A stretch of DNA of 42,110 nt from Clostridia bacterium. Its GTDB lineage: Bacteria; Bacillota; Clostridia; Oscillospirales; Acutalibacteraceae. Location: positions 1-42,110 of the forward strand of contig JAFSPP010000024.1 in NCBI GenBank assembly GCA_017451425.1. The letters run 5' to 3'. The notes beneath the pieces were generated by a model that worked only from the letters and a program-made list of their open reading frames with translations, was not told where the DNA came from and searched no databases. Each line of letters begins with the position of its first letter. Positions within the stretch are counted from its first letter, which is position 1. A program made the translations under genes and the position numbers. Below are positions 15,148 through 23,278 of the stretch, piece after piece.

Positions 15148-15789
15148 ATGCTTCTTACGAGCTCCCACGGCAAGGGCAATAAAATTCACCTTCACATAGA
15201 CGGTGAATACGCCATTACCACAACAGAACGCGTGTGGTATGAGTCGGACTTTTCCGACGGCTCCGAGATAACGGAGGAGGAGTGGGAAGAACTGTGCGAG
15301 ACCATCAATTTTGAAAAGATGTACGAGCGCGCACTCGACCTGCTTGAACTCCGCGATCACTCGCAGCGGGAAATACTGAATAAACTTGTAAATAAATTCG
15401 GCCTGGACAAGAAGGAACAGGCAAAGCTCGTCTCGGAAAAACTGGCTGAGAACGGCCTGCTCGACGACGAGCATTTTGCCCGTGTCTATGCCGATGAACT
15501 GAAAAGAAAGAAGCACGTAAGCCCGGCGGGCCTGCGTGCTGCTTTGTCTGCCAAGGGCGTAGACAGAAAGATAATCGACATCGTCGTCGAGGAGGCGGAA
15601 ATAGACCCGGTAGAGTCAATAGGCTGTCTTCTGGACACTAAATTCCGAAGTGCAGACCTCTTAAATGAGAAGGAATGCGACAAGGTCATAACATCTCTCT
15701 ACCGCATGGGCTTTCTGCTTAACGACATAAAGACGGTCATAGGGGAGCGTCAGCATCAGATCCGTATAGACCTTTTGGAAAAAACGTAG
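15148..15789 (+). CDS. recX: Regulatory protein RecX
   Basis: This 213-residue protein has the three-helix tandem repeats of RecX, including ALDLLELRDHSQREILNKLV and ENGLLDDEHFARVYADELKRKKHVSPAGLRAALSAKGV. RecX binds the RecA filament and limits its growth. It begins one base after the recA stop with no separate ribosome binding site beyond the end of recA, so it is translationally coupled. Length is within the family range. Confidence 0.94.
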   Translation: MLLTSSHGKGNKIHLHIDGEYAITTTERVWYESDFSDGSEITEEEWEELCETINFEKMYERALDLLELRDHSQREILNKLVNKFGLDKKEQAKLVSEKLAENGLLDDEHFARVYADELKRKKHVSPAGLRAALSAKGVDRKIIDIVVEEAEIDPVESIGCLLDTKFRSADLLNEKECDKVITSLYRMGFLLNDIKTVIGERQHQIRIDLLEKT

Positions 15790-15832
15790 AAATTCGACGC
15801 CTAAATTCTACACCCGACGGACGTGACTGTCC

Positions 15833-15861
15833 TTGAAAAGAGCGCTTTATTAAGTTAAAAT
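15833..15861 (+). promoter_or_regulatory. Promoter of the pgi operon
   Basis: TTGAAA, a 17-bp spacer and TAAAAT, 34 bp before the TTG start of pgi. Confidence 0.85.
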
Positions 15862-15895
15862 GTAAGTAAGCAATAAGAGAAAAGGAGTCTTTAAA

Positions 15896-17236
15896 TTGCC
15901 TCTTACACTTTATGACAACTACCTTAAAAATTTCATATCTGACGAAGAAATCCGGGGTATGCAGGCCGAGGTTACGGCTGCGCATGAACTCTTGCATTCA
16001 GGCAAGGGCCCCGGAAATGATTTTATAGGCTGGGTTGATCTCCCCGAGAATTATGACAAAGAGGAGTTCGCCCGCATAAAGGTTGCCGCGGACAAGATAA
16101 AGAAGAATTCCGAAGTTCTTGTCGTTATCGGTATCGGAGGTTCCTACCTCGGTGCCCGCGCGGCCATCGAGTTCTGCAAGTCGCAGAACTACAATCTCCT
16201 CTGTAAGGACACACCGCAGATTTTCTTTGCCGGCAATACCATAAGTTCAACGACCCTCAATGAGGTGATGGACCTGGTAAAGGGCAGAGACTTCTCCGTA
16301 AATGTCATCTCGAAATCCGGAACGACAACTGAGCCGGCAATAGCCTTCAGGGTATTCCGTGAACTCGTCGTTGAAAAGTACGGCGAAGAGGGTGCGAAGG
16401 ACCATATCTTTGTAACCACCGACAAGGCCCGCGGAACACTTAAGGCCCTCGCCGATGAGGTCGGTTACGAGACCTTTGTCGTACCCGACGACGTAGGCGG
16501 CCGCTACTCCGTACTTACGGCTGTCGGACTTCTTCCGATAGCAGTCGCGGGCATAGACATAGACACCCTTATGAAGGGTGCTCAGGACGCCCGCGCCGCC
16601 TTTATGAACCCGTCCGTTGACGAGAATGACTGCTACAAGTACGCCGCCATCCGCAACGTACTCGCCCGCAAGGGTAAGACTGTTGAAATGATGGTTTCAT
16701 ATGAGCCCTCATACACCATGATGAACGAGTGGTTCAAGCAGCTCTACGGTGAGTCGGAAGGCAAGAACGGCAAGGGACTTTTCCCGGCATCCGCCATCTT
16801 CTCAACTGACCTCCATTCACTCGGTCAGTATATTCAGGACGGTCAGCGTCTCCTCTTTGAAACCGTCGTCACCTTCAAAAAGCCGAATCGCGAGTACATC
16901 ATCAAGGAAGACGCCGCAAATGTTGACGGACTCAACTTCCTCGCAGGCAAGGGTGTCTCCTTCGTAAACCGCAAGGCCTTTGAAGGCACCGTTTTAGCCC
17001 ATAACGACGGCGGTGTACCCAACATCGTGCTTGAGGCTGAAACAATGGACGAGTATGAACTCGGCTATATGATTTACTTCTTCGAGAAAGCCTGCGCCAT
17101 CTCCGGCTATATCCTCGGTGTGAACCCGTTCGATCAGCCCGGCGTTGAAAGCTACAAGAAGAACATGTTCGCACTGCTCGGCAAGCCGGGCTATGAGAGC
17201 GAAAAAGCCGCTCTCGAAAAGAGACTCGGAATTTAA
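15896..17236 (+). CDS. pgi: Glucose-6-phosphate isomerase
   Basis: This 446-residue enzyme interconverts glucose-6-phosphate and fructose-6-phosphate. Key signatures are [17 protein letters not shown] (sugar-phosphate binding), [10 protein letters not shown] (phosphate pocket), and [17 protein letters not shown]. The length fits the short bacterial form (Bacillus/Thermotoga style) rather than the 550-residue form. The start is TTG at 15896, with AAGGAG eight bases upstream and no better ATG near; [10 protein letters not shown] is a natural N-terminus. It has its own promoter and is followed after 36 bp by a small P-loop gene. Confidence 0.96.
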   Translation: MPLTLYDNYLKNFISDEEIRGMQAEVTAAHELLHSGKGPGNDFIGWVDLPENYDKEEFARIKVAADKIKKNSEVLVVIGIGGSYLGARAAIEFCKSQNYNLLCKDTPQIFFAGNTISSTTLNEVMDLVKGRDFSVNVISKSGTTTEPAIAFRVFRELVVEKYGEEGAKDHIFVTTDKARGTLKALADEVGYETFVVPDDVGGRYSVLTAVGLLPIAVAGIDIDTLMKGAQDARAAFMNPSVDENDCYKYAAIRNVLARKGKTVEMMVSYEPSYTMMNEWFKQLYGESEGKNGKGLFPASAIFSTDLHSLGQYIQDGQRLLFETVVTFKKPNREYIIKEDAANVDGLNFLAGKGVSFVNRKAFEGTVLAHNDGGVPNIVLEAETMDEYELGYMIYFFEKACAISGYILGVNPFDQPGVESYKKNMFALLGKPGYESEKAALEKRLGI

Positions 17237-17272
17237 CTTCATTTCAATATATCTACAGGGAGGTCGATACTC

Positions 17273-17689
17273 ATGGTATCACTTATCATCGGTCGCAAGG
17301 GCACCGGCAAAACAAAGCACCTTATCGAAGAAGTAGCTGCTGCACGCGAAGCTTCAAACGGAAACGTAATCTGTATTGAAAAGGGCAGCAAGCTCCGCTA
17401 TGACATCAAGACAACCGTACGTCTTATTTCCGCTGAGGAGTTCAGTATCTCCGGTTATGACGCTTATTACGGTTTCCTCGCAGGCATGTGCGCGGATGAC
17501 TTTGACATCACCGATATTCTCTGCGACGGAACACTTAAAATCGGTGGTCCCATCGGTCCCGAACTCGTTGAATTCTTCAGAAAAGTTGCAAAACTTTCAG
17601 ACGCAACCGACACAAAATTCGTGTTTACGATTTCAGCGGATGAAGAGGAACTCCCGAAAGAGATCTTCGAATGCTGTCAGAAGATCTGA
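17273..17689 (+). CDS. Small P-loop protein of unknown function
   Basis: This 138-residue protein starts MVSLIIGRKGTGKTKHLIEE, a clear Walker A (GRKGTGKT, 7-14). The rest is a compact alpha/beta domain with a Walker B-like hydrophobic strand ending TKFVFTISADEEE. It is far too short to be a PilT/GspE motor, a label such proteins sometimes carry by error. The rest has no domain I can name. GGGAGG precedes the ATG, and the gene sits in the pgi transcription unit before a terminator. A nucleotide-binding role is supported by the motif only. Confidence 0.75.
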   Translation: MVSLIIGRKGTGKTKHLIEEVAAAREASNGNVICIEKGSKLRYDIKTTVRLISAEEFSISGYDAYYGFLAGMCADDFDITDILCDGTLKIGGPIGPELVEFFRKVAKLSDATDTKFVFTISADEEELPKEIFECCQKI

Positions 17690-17704
17690 AAATAGAGTGA
17701 AAAG

Positions 17705-17733
17705 GGCGGAAGGCCGATTGCCTTCCGCCTTTT
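17705..17733 (+). terminator. Terminator of the pgi operon
   Basis: GGCGGAAGGC/GCCTTCCGCC 10-bp perfect stem, 5-nt loop, TTTT. Confidence 0.93.
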
Positions 17734-17742
17734 AAATATTTA

Positions 17743-17771
17743 TTGACTTTTAGTCTTACAGATATTATAAT
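17743..17771 (+). promoter_or_regulatory. Promoter of the DUF177-rpmF operon
   Basis: TTGACT, a 17-bp spacer (17749-17765) and TATAAT (17766-17771), with the -35 at 17743-17748. It overlaps an open reading frame extension from 17743, which therefore cannot be translated from this transcript. Confidence 0.9.
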
Positions 17772-17799
17772 TCACTATGCGCGTAAAGGCGGTGACTTC

Positions 17800-18300
17800 A
17801 TGTTTGAAATAGATCTGAAGCCTCTGTTCAATGAACCGGGTGCGAAACTTGATATCGATCACACTCTCGATTTGTCGGATCTTGAGTTTTCGGACACGAA
17901 GCCGTTTACGACCCCTGCAGCCATAAAGGGTGTCGTGAGAAACGATACGGGTATCGTATCGATGAAAGCCGTTGTCACTGTTTTATATTCCGGAAACTGT
18001 GACCGTTGCGCGAAAGAGGTAACCAGAGAGTATACCGTTTCGATGGAACATACTTTTGTGACCGAGTTGAATGACGACCAAAACGACGAGTTTATGCTCG
18101 TGCCAACCATGCGTTTCGACTTGGAGGGACTGGCGACTGAAGATGTTATTCTCGGTTTACCTACCAAGTTTCTTTGCGAAGAGGACTGTAAAGGAATCTG
18201 TCCGACTTGCGGAAAGAACTTAAATGAAGGTCCGTGCGGCTGTAAAAAAGAGATTGATCCGAGACTCTCGGCACTCGCAGCGCTGCTTGCGGACGAATGA
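17800..18300 (+). CDS. DUF177 (YceD-like) protein
   Basis: This 166-residue protein belongs to the DUF177/YceD family, whose gene nearly always precedes rpmF, as here. It has GNCDRCAKEV (Cys67, Cys70) and a C-terminal cysteine cluster (Cys126, 130, 134, 137, 146, 148), suggesting metal binding. YceD is linked to 23S rRNA accumulation or ribosome assembly in other bacteria. The start at 17800 has an AAAGGCGGTG site; an in-frame ATG at 17743 falls within the promoter and is rejected. rpmF follows after 36 bp. Confidence 0.88.
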   Translation: MFEIDLKPLFNEPGAKLDIDHTLDLSDLEFSDTKPFTTPAAIKGVVRNDTGIVSMKAVVTVLYSGNCDRCAKEVTREYTVSMEHTFVTELNDDQNDEFMLVPTMRFDLEGLATEDVILGLPTKFLCEEDCKGICPTCGKNLNEGPCGCKKEIDPRLSALAALLADE

Positions 18301-18336
18301 TAATGATATTTCGAATTTTGATAGGAGGGTTACAAA

Positions 18337-18516
18337 ATGGCAGTACCGGCTAGAAGAGTTTCTAAAGCTCGTCGCGACAAGAGACGTTCAAGCGTTTGGA
18401 AGATGGACGCTCCTGAGCTTGTAAAGTGCCCGCAGTGCGGCGAATACAAGCGCCCCCACAGAGTTTGCCAGGCTTGCGGCTATTATAACGGCAAACAGGT
18501 AATCGTAAAGGACTAA
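18337..18516 (+). CDS. rpmF: 50S ribosomal protein L32
   Basis: This 59-residue protein starts MAVPARRVSKARRDKRRSS. It has the zinc-ribbon pattern CPQCGEY...HRVCQACGYY (four Cys, C+ form) and ends YNGKQVIVKD. All features match L32 along the full length. AGGAGGG lies eight bases before the ATG. It is the second gene of the DUF177-rpmF pair and is followed by a terminator. Confidence 0.98.
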   Translation: MAVPARRVSKARRDKRRSSVWKMDAPELVKCPQCGEYKRPHRVCQACGYYNGKQVIVKD

Positions 18517-18536
18517 TCAAAATTTCTTTAGAGATT

Positions 18537-18573
18537 AAAGGTGGAGAAGGGGAACCTTCCCCGCCTTTTAGTC
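18537..18573 (+). terminator. Terminator after rpmF
   Basis: A 14-bp stem (18537-18550 with 18555-18568) with one T-G wobble and one A-C mismatch, GGAA loop, and a downstream run of T residues. It separates rpmF from the DUF512-der operon. Confidence 0.85.
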
Positions 18574-18609
18574 TTTTTCGATGCAGTTTTTCCGAAAGGA
18601 GGGTTTTTA

Positions 18610-19938
18610 ATGGCGGCTTATGTAAAAGGTGTTGAAGCAGGCTCGCTTGCCGAGGCTCACGGTATTACCGCGGGTTCCACTCTGCTTAAAATCAACGGAC
18701 ATGAAATAGTTGATGTGCTTGACTACCGTTTCTTCATGGTGGACGAGCAGCTTAAAGTCGTCTACAGGACCCCGAACGGAAAGATGAGAATGGTGCTCAT
18801 CGAGAAGGATGAGTACGACGATCTCGGCATAGAGTTCGAGACCTATCTCATAGACAAGCAGCACTCGTGCAAAAACAAATGCATATTCTGCTTCATAGAC
18901 CAGCTGCCGAAAGGCATGAGGGAGAGTCTCTACTTCAAGGATGATGACTCACGCATGTCCTTCTTCTACGGCAACTATATTACACTGACGAACTTAAACG
19001 ATGCGGACATAGAGCGCATCATAAAAATGCATATAAGCCCGGTCAATGTATCTGTTCACACCATGAACCCGCAGCTTCGCTGCTTCATGATGAACAACCG
19101 CTTTGCGGGAGACAGTCTGCGGTATCTGAAGGTGCTTGCGGAAGCGGGCATAAACATAAATACACAGCTCGTGCTCTGCCCCGGAATAAACGACGGGGAG
19201 GAGCTCGAGTACTCGATAAGACAGCTTGCGGCTCTCGGGCCTTCGGTGCAGAGCATTGCGTGCGTACCGGTAGGTCTGACAAAGCACCGTGAAGGACTGC
19301 CGGAGATAAAGGGCTATACGCGTCTTCAGGCGAGGAAGGTCGTGGAGATGGTTGACCGTCTCGCGCTTGAGATGTTCATAAAGCACGGCAGACGTCTCTG
19401 CTACGCAGCCGATGAGTTCTACATCCTGGCGGACATGCCCATACCGGATGAGGAATACTACGAGGACTATCCTCAGCTCGACAACGGCGTTGGCCTCATG
19501 CGTCTCTTTGAGACAGAGGTGAACGAGGCTCTCGCAGATGAGAAGTTCAGGCGGATTGAGTACCCTTCAAGAGTGACGATTGCGACCGGCAATGCCGCGG
19601 CGCCTTTCATAGATCGCATGGCAAAGAAGGTCACGGCACTCTACGGCAGAAAATTTGATGTGCGCGTCAAGGCAATAGAGAACATCTTCTTCGGCGACAG
19701 CATAACCGTTGCCGGCCTTTTAACGGGCGAGGACATAATAAGGCAGCTCAAGGGCAGAAGACTCGGATCGGCCCTGTTTCTGCCGAAGGTCGCGCTGAGA
19801 AGCGGCGAGACCGTTTTACTTGACGATGTATCTGTCGAGGATATCTCACGGGAACTCGGTGTTCCGGTTGTCGTGGTGGATAACGACGGAGCTGAATTTG
19901 TAGAAAAACTGATGGAAAAAGCAGAGGAGGTGGAATAA
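18610..19938 (+). CDS. PDZ/radical-SAM-like DUF512 protein
   Basis: This 442-residue protein begins with a PDZ-like domain (VKGVEAGSLAEAHGITAGSTLLKINGHEI). A radical-SAM type cluster motif CKNKCIFCF (Cys87, Cys91, Cys94) follows, then a C-terminal DUF512 region. The family is widespread in Firmicutes, often beside der, and its reaction is not established. The CxxxCxxC motif implies a 4Fe-4S cluster and SAM chemistry. The ATG at 18610 has AAAGGAGGG upstream; in-frame codons upstream run into the rpmF terminator. The stop overlaps the der start by one base (TAATG), so the pair is coupled. Confidence 0.88.
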   Translation: MAAYVKGVEAGSLAEAHGITAGSTLLKINGHEIVDVLDYRFFMVDEQLKVVYRTPNGKMRMVLIEKDEYDDLGIEFETYLIDKQHSCKNKCIFCFIDQLPKGMRESLYFKDDDSRMSFFYGNYITLTNLNDADIERIIKMHISPVNVSVHTMNPQLRCFMMNNRFAGDSLRYLKVLAEAGININTQLVLCPGINDGEELEYSIRQLAALGPSVQSIACVPVGLTKHREGLPEIKGYTRLQARKVVEMVDRLALEMFIKHGRRLCYAADEFYILADMPIPDEEYYEDYPQLDNGVGLMRLFETEVNEALADEKFRRIEYPSRVTIATGNAAAPFIDRMAKKVTALYGRKFDVRVKAIENIFFGDSITVAGLLTGEDIIRQLKGRRLGSALFLPKVALRSGETVLLDDVSVEDISRELGVPVVVVDNDGAEFVEKLMEKAEEVE

Positions 19939-21266
19939 TGTCGAGACCTGTAGTGGCCATTGTCGGCCGACCCAATGTGGGAAAATCCACTCTTTTCAAT
20001 AAACTTGTAGGCAAAAGACTTGCAATCGTAGATGACACACCCGGTGTCACTAGAGACCGTATCTACGGCGATTGCGAGTGGACGGGACGCAGTATGCTCC
20101 TTGTCGATACCGGCGGTATAGAGCCTTATTCGGATGACATTATTCTGTCCCAGATGCGCCGTCAGGCGCAGCTTGCAATCGACTCGGCGGATGTCATAGT
20201 CATGCTGACCGACATACGCGACGGAGTCGTTGCGACCGACAAGGAAGTTGCGGCAATGCTGCAAAAGAGCGGCAAGCCGATAGTGCTTGCAGTAAACAAG
20301 TGCGATACGACAGGCGAATTGCCGCCTGATTTTTATGAGTTTTACAACCTCGGACTCGGCGACCCGATAGCGGTCTCCGCAAGCCACGGCAGGGGAACGG
20401 GCGACCTTCTCGACGCCGTCCTTGCGCATGTGCCTGAGGCGGAAGAGGAGGAGTATGACGACGATACGATAAAGGTCGCCGTCATAGGAAAGCCTAATGT
20501 CGGCAAGTCCTCCCTGGTTAACGCCATATGCGGCGAGAACCGTGTCATCGTGTCGGACATAGCCGGCACGACCCGCGATGCCACAGACACCGCAGTTGAA
20601 AACGAATACGGTAAATTCGTTTTCATTGACACGGCGGGCCTTCGCCGTAAGTCAAAAGTTGATGATGCCATCGAGAAATACAGCGTCATCCGCGCCCGCA
20701 TGGCTGTCGAGCGCGCCAATGTCTGTGTCATCATGATTGACGGTACGGAGGGCTTTACCGAGCAGGACTCAAAGGTTGCGGGCATAGCCCACGAACTCGG
20801 CAAGGCCTGTATTATTGCTGTAAACAAGTGGGACGCTGTCGAGAAGGACGGCGAGACCATGCAGAAAGAGCGTAAGAAACTCATGAATGACTTCTCATTC
20901 ATGTCCTACGCTCCGATAATCTTTATTTCCGCAAAGACAGGCCAGCGTCTGCCGCAGCTCTTTGAGCTTATCAAATTCGTCGACGATCAGAACGCCATGC
21001 GTATTTCGACGGGCAAGCTCAACGATGTGCTTGCCGCCGCCACCGCCCGCGTTCAGCCGCCGACGGACAAGGGCAGACGCCTCAAGATTTACTATATGAC
21101 CCAGGCCTCGACAAGGCCTCCGACGTTCGTCTGCTTTGTAAACCGCGCAGACCTGTTCCACTACAGTTATCAGCGCTATCTGGACAACCAGATACGCGAG
21201 GTCTTCGGCCTTGAAGGCACACCTACGCGTTTTGTCATACGTGAGCGCGAAGAAAAGAAGAGGTAA
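19938..21266 (+). CDS. der: Ribosome biogenesis GTPase Der (EngA)
   Basis: This 442-residue protein has two GTPase domains in tandem. Domain 1 shows GRPNVGKSTLFN, DTPGVTRDR, DTGG and NKCD. Domain 2 shows GKPNVGKSSLVN, DIAGTTRDA, DTAGLRRKSK and NKWD. A KH-like C-terminal domain ends the protein (ATARVQPPTDKGRRLKIYYMTQ). Der is essential for maturation of the 50S subunit. Its ATG shares an A with the upstream stop codon and has GAGGAGGTGG upstream. It lies in an operon with the DUF512 gene and two PH-domain genes. Confidence 0.98.
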   Translation: MSRPVVAIVGRPNVGKSTLFNKLVGKRLAIVDDTPGVTRDRIYGDCEWTGRSMLLVDTGGIEPYSDDIILSQMRRQAQLAIDSADVIVMLTDIRDGVVATDKEVAAMLQKSGKPIVLAVNKCDTTGELPPDFYEFYNLGLGDPIAVSASHGRGTGDLLDAVLAHVPEAEEEEYDDDTIKVAVIGKPNVGKSSLVNAICGENRVIVSDIAGTTRDATDTAVENEYGKFVFIDTAGLRRKSKVDDAIEKYSVIRARMAVERANVCVIMIDGTEGFTEQDSKVAGIAHELGKACIIAVNKWDAVEKDGETMQKERKKLMNDFSFMSYAPIIFISAKTGQRLPQLFELIKFVDDQNAMRISTGKLNDVLAAATARVQPPTDKGRRLKIYYMTQASTRPPTFVCFVNRADLFHYSYQRYLDNQIREVFGLEGTPTRFVIREREEKKR

Positions 21267-21271
21267 AAACA

Positions 21272-21769
21272 ATGAATATGGATAATCTCGACTACAAGAG
21301 AGTTGATCCGAAAGCAAAAAATGTAATAAGAGTCTCCTCTGCCATAGGCAGCGGACTCCTTATTATCGCCTGTGTTATCGCGGCAGCGATCCTTGTTGTA
21401 AGTGACACGGTTGCGAAAATCATTCTGATTATTCCCGCGCTGATTGCGGTTCTGGCAATCATCGACATCATTGTCGTACCGGAAATCCGTTACAGACGCT
21501 ATAAGTACTATCTTGATGATGAGATGCTCGTCGTCGAGGAGGGCCTCTGGTTCATCACGCGCTCAATCGCTCCGATAGAACGCATTCACCAGATAGAGGT
21601 AAAGCGCGGCCCGGTTGACAGGATGTTCAATATGGGCAATGTAATCGTCACCACCGCTGGCGGTGTCGTAAAAATCGCATTCCTTGAGGACGCGGTTGCC
21701 GACGAGATTGCGGCGCGTCTCAATGCCCGCATAAACAGCATAGTAAAGGCTCAGCGCGGCGAGGTGTAA
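21272..21769 (+). CDS. Membrane PH-domain protein, YdbS-like (bPH2)
   Basis: This 165-residue protein has two transmembrane helices (about 20-41 and 46-67) followed by one bPH2 (DUF304) domain (76-150). The domain has the family pattern LDDEMLVVEEGLWFITRSIAPIERIHQIEVKRGPVDRMFNMGNVIV. YdbS/YdbT-type proteins occur as pairs and this one is followed one base later by the larger partner. In Bacillus they help resist certain bacteriocins; whether that applies here is unknown. The start has AAGAGG upstream, 5 bp after the der stop. Confidence 0.87.
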   Translation: MNMDNLDYKRVDPKAKNVIRVSSAIGSGLLIIACVIAAAILVVSDTVAKIILIIPALIAVLAIIDIIVVPEIRYRRYKYYLDDEMLVVEEGLWFITRSIAPIERIHQIEVKRGPVDRMFNMGNVIVTTAGGVVKIAFLEDAVADEIAARLNARINSIVKAQRGEV

Positions 21770-21770
21770 A

Positions 21771-23213
21771 ATGGAACTGAGAAATCATTATTCAAAGTTC
21801 ATCGTCGATACGCTCAAGACAGTCTGGGCCTTCATATTCATAGCCGTAGTCAATATCTCAGGCTCGAAAGGTATCAGTGAGGCTGCGGATGAAATAGGTG
21901 CGACCGGTGGCATTTTAATCGGCCTCGGCGCTCTCCTCATCGCGGCATTGATAATGCTCATAAACTTCCTGCGCTGGCGCAGGACGAAGATAATAATCGA
22001 TGAGGACGAGCTCATCATCGACAGGGACTTTAAGATCAATAAGAAGGTCACCACCATAAGGCTTTCGAGCATTGCGACGGTTAACCTTCAGCAGGGAATT
22101 CCTGACCATATCTTCAACACCTACAGGGTCCAGCTCGACATAAACTCGAGCGTCACTGCAGAGGATACTGACTTCAATCTCATCTTTGACAAGGAGACAG
22201 CTGAAAAGGTAAAGGCAATTCTTGTAGGTGACATAAGACTCAAAGGTCAGTATGAACATGGCGAGACAATAGAAGAGGTGCCTGCTGAGGAGATGCCGGC
22301 AGTGCCGACAAAGCAGAAGGAACTCATCTATCAGTTCACTGACGGTCAGGTTTTAAGACACTGTCTTCTCAGTGTTTCCCTCACGGTCATACTCATTCTC
22401 ATCGGCACAGTAATCCCCGCTGTTTTTGCTTTCAGGGATGCGGCATCAGCCGCCCTGGGTATTTTCCCGGCACTCGTAATCATCGTGCCGCTCTTCTGGT
22501 CCCAGATATCCCCGCTTATAAACTATTACGGTTTTAAAATAGAGCGCGACGAGGAGCATGCAATTGTCTCCTACGGTCTCATAACCCGCAGGCAGTACAA
22601 TCTGCCCCTCGACAAGACAAATGCAATTGTCCTTTATCAGCCGCTTATTGCCCGTATCTTCGGCTTCTACTACGGCGATATAGTCACCGTCGGAATGGGT
22701 GATCAGGAGAACAACGGAACACCGATATTCTGTCTTCTCCTGAAGAAGGACGAGATATTCGAGATAGTCCGCAGGCTTGACCCTTCAATGCAGGTGAATG
22801 GATTCGGCGAATCCTCGCCGAAATCGGCTCTGATACCGATTATAATAAAGTATATGTTCATCACGTTGCCTGCAGCTGTCGCGCCATTTTTCTTCATACC
22901 GGCGAAGTTTTTCTGGGCCCCGGTTTTAGTGCTCGCTTTCATGGCCTTCGCCGCTTACCTGTCCTACCGGACTAAGGCTTTAGCCGTGCTTGATGACAAG
23001 CTCGTCATCTCAAGCGGAGTCTTCAGAAAGAAGATAGCCATCATACCGAACAAGAAGGTGCAGACCGTAGAGAAGCGGAGCGGGCCCGTAAGCAGAAGGT
23101 TCGGTATCTCGCACGGAAAGGCGTGTGTTCTCGGACCGATGCGGTATCGTGAGAATTACATCGGTTACTTCGACAACAGACGGTTTGACGGCGTATTTGA
23201 AAAAATAGTATAG
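21771..23213 (+). CDS. Membrane PH-domain protein, YdbT-like
   Basis: This 480-residue protein has three bPH2 domains (roughly 66-140, 248-325 and 395-470), separated by pairs of transmembrane helices (about 13-60, 195-240, 345-390). The repeated pattern of a two-helix hairpin plus PH domain matches YdbT. Each PH domain carries the recognisable sequence of LPLDKTNAIVL- or IPNKKVQTVEKRSGPVSRRFG-like strands. It probably forms a complex with the preceding protein. Its stop is followed at once by the nested promoter/hairpin of the SPFH gene. The function is unknown. Confidence 0.87.
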   Translation: MELRNHYSKFIVDTLKTVWAFIFIAVVNISGSKGISEAADEIGATGGILIGLGALLIAALIMLINFLRWRRTKIIIDEDELIIDRDFKINKKVTTIRLSSIATVNLQQGIPDHIFNTYRVQLDINSSVTAEDTDFNLIFDKETAEKVKAILVGDIRLKGQYEHGETIEEVPAEEMPAVPTKQKELIYQFTDGQVLRHCLLSVSLTVILILIGTVIPAVFAFRDAASAALGIFPALVIIVPLFWSQISPLINYYGFKIERDEEHAIVSYGLITRRQYNLPLDKTNAIVLYQPLIARIFGFYYGDIVTVGMGDQENNGTPIFCLLLKKDEIFEIVRRLDPSMQVNGFGESSPKSALIPIIIKYMFITLPAAVAPFFFIPAKFFWAPVLVLAFMAFAAYLSYRTKALAVLDDKLVISSGVFRKKIAIIPNKKVQTVEKRSGPVSRRFGISHGKACVLGPMRYRENYIGYFDNRRFDGVFEKIV

Positions 23214-23218
23214 AATAA

Positions 23219-23247
23219 TTGACAACCTCCTATCGTTGTGATATCAT
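23219..23247 (+). promoter_or_regulatory. Promoter of the SPFH operon, nested in a hairpin
   Basis: TTGACA, a 17-bp spacer and TATCAT. The predicted start point near 23254 lies past the left arm of the hairpin at 23224-23272, so transcripts from this promoter cannot form the outer stem. Confidence 0.82.
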
Positions 23248-23272
23248 TGTGATATCAAAGCAATAGGAGGTT
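23224..23272 (+). promoter_or_regulatory. Hairpin that masks the SPFH ribosome binding site in readthrough RNA
   Basis: The outer stem AACCTCCTAT (23224-23233) pairs perfectly with ATAGGAGGTT (23263-23272), which includes the AGGAGG ribosome binding site (23265-23270). The inner stem is two TGATATCA copies (23239-23246 with 23250-23257). TTTTT follows, so the same element may also act as a terminator of the upstream der operon. Confidence 0.75.
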
Positions 23273-23278
23273 TTTGCT

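Noticed and set aside
15788..15814. GTAGAA...TTCTAC hairpin after recX
   Set aside because: Only six plus two base pairs with a mismatch and no T-run; not a convincing terminator.
17273..17689. PilT-like twitching motility ATPase
   Set aside because: The protein is only 138 residues and lacks the Walker B, Asp box and His box of PilT/GspE motors.
17743..17799. Upstream in-frame start that would lengthen the DUF177 protein by 19 residues
   Set aside because: It lies within the TTGACT-17-TATAAT promoter, before the transcription start, and lacks a ribosome binding site.
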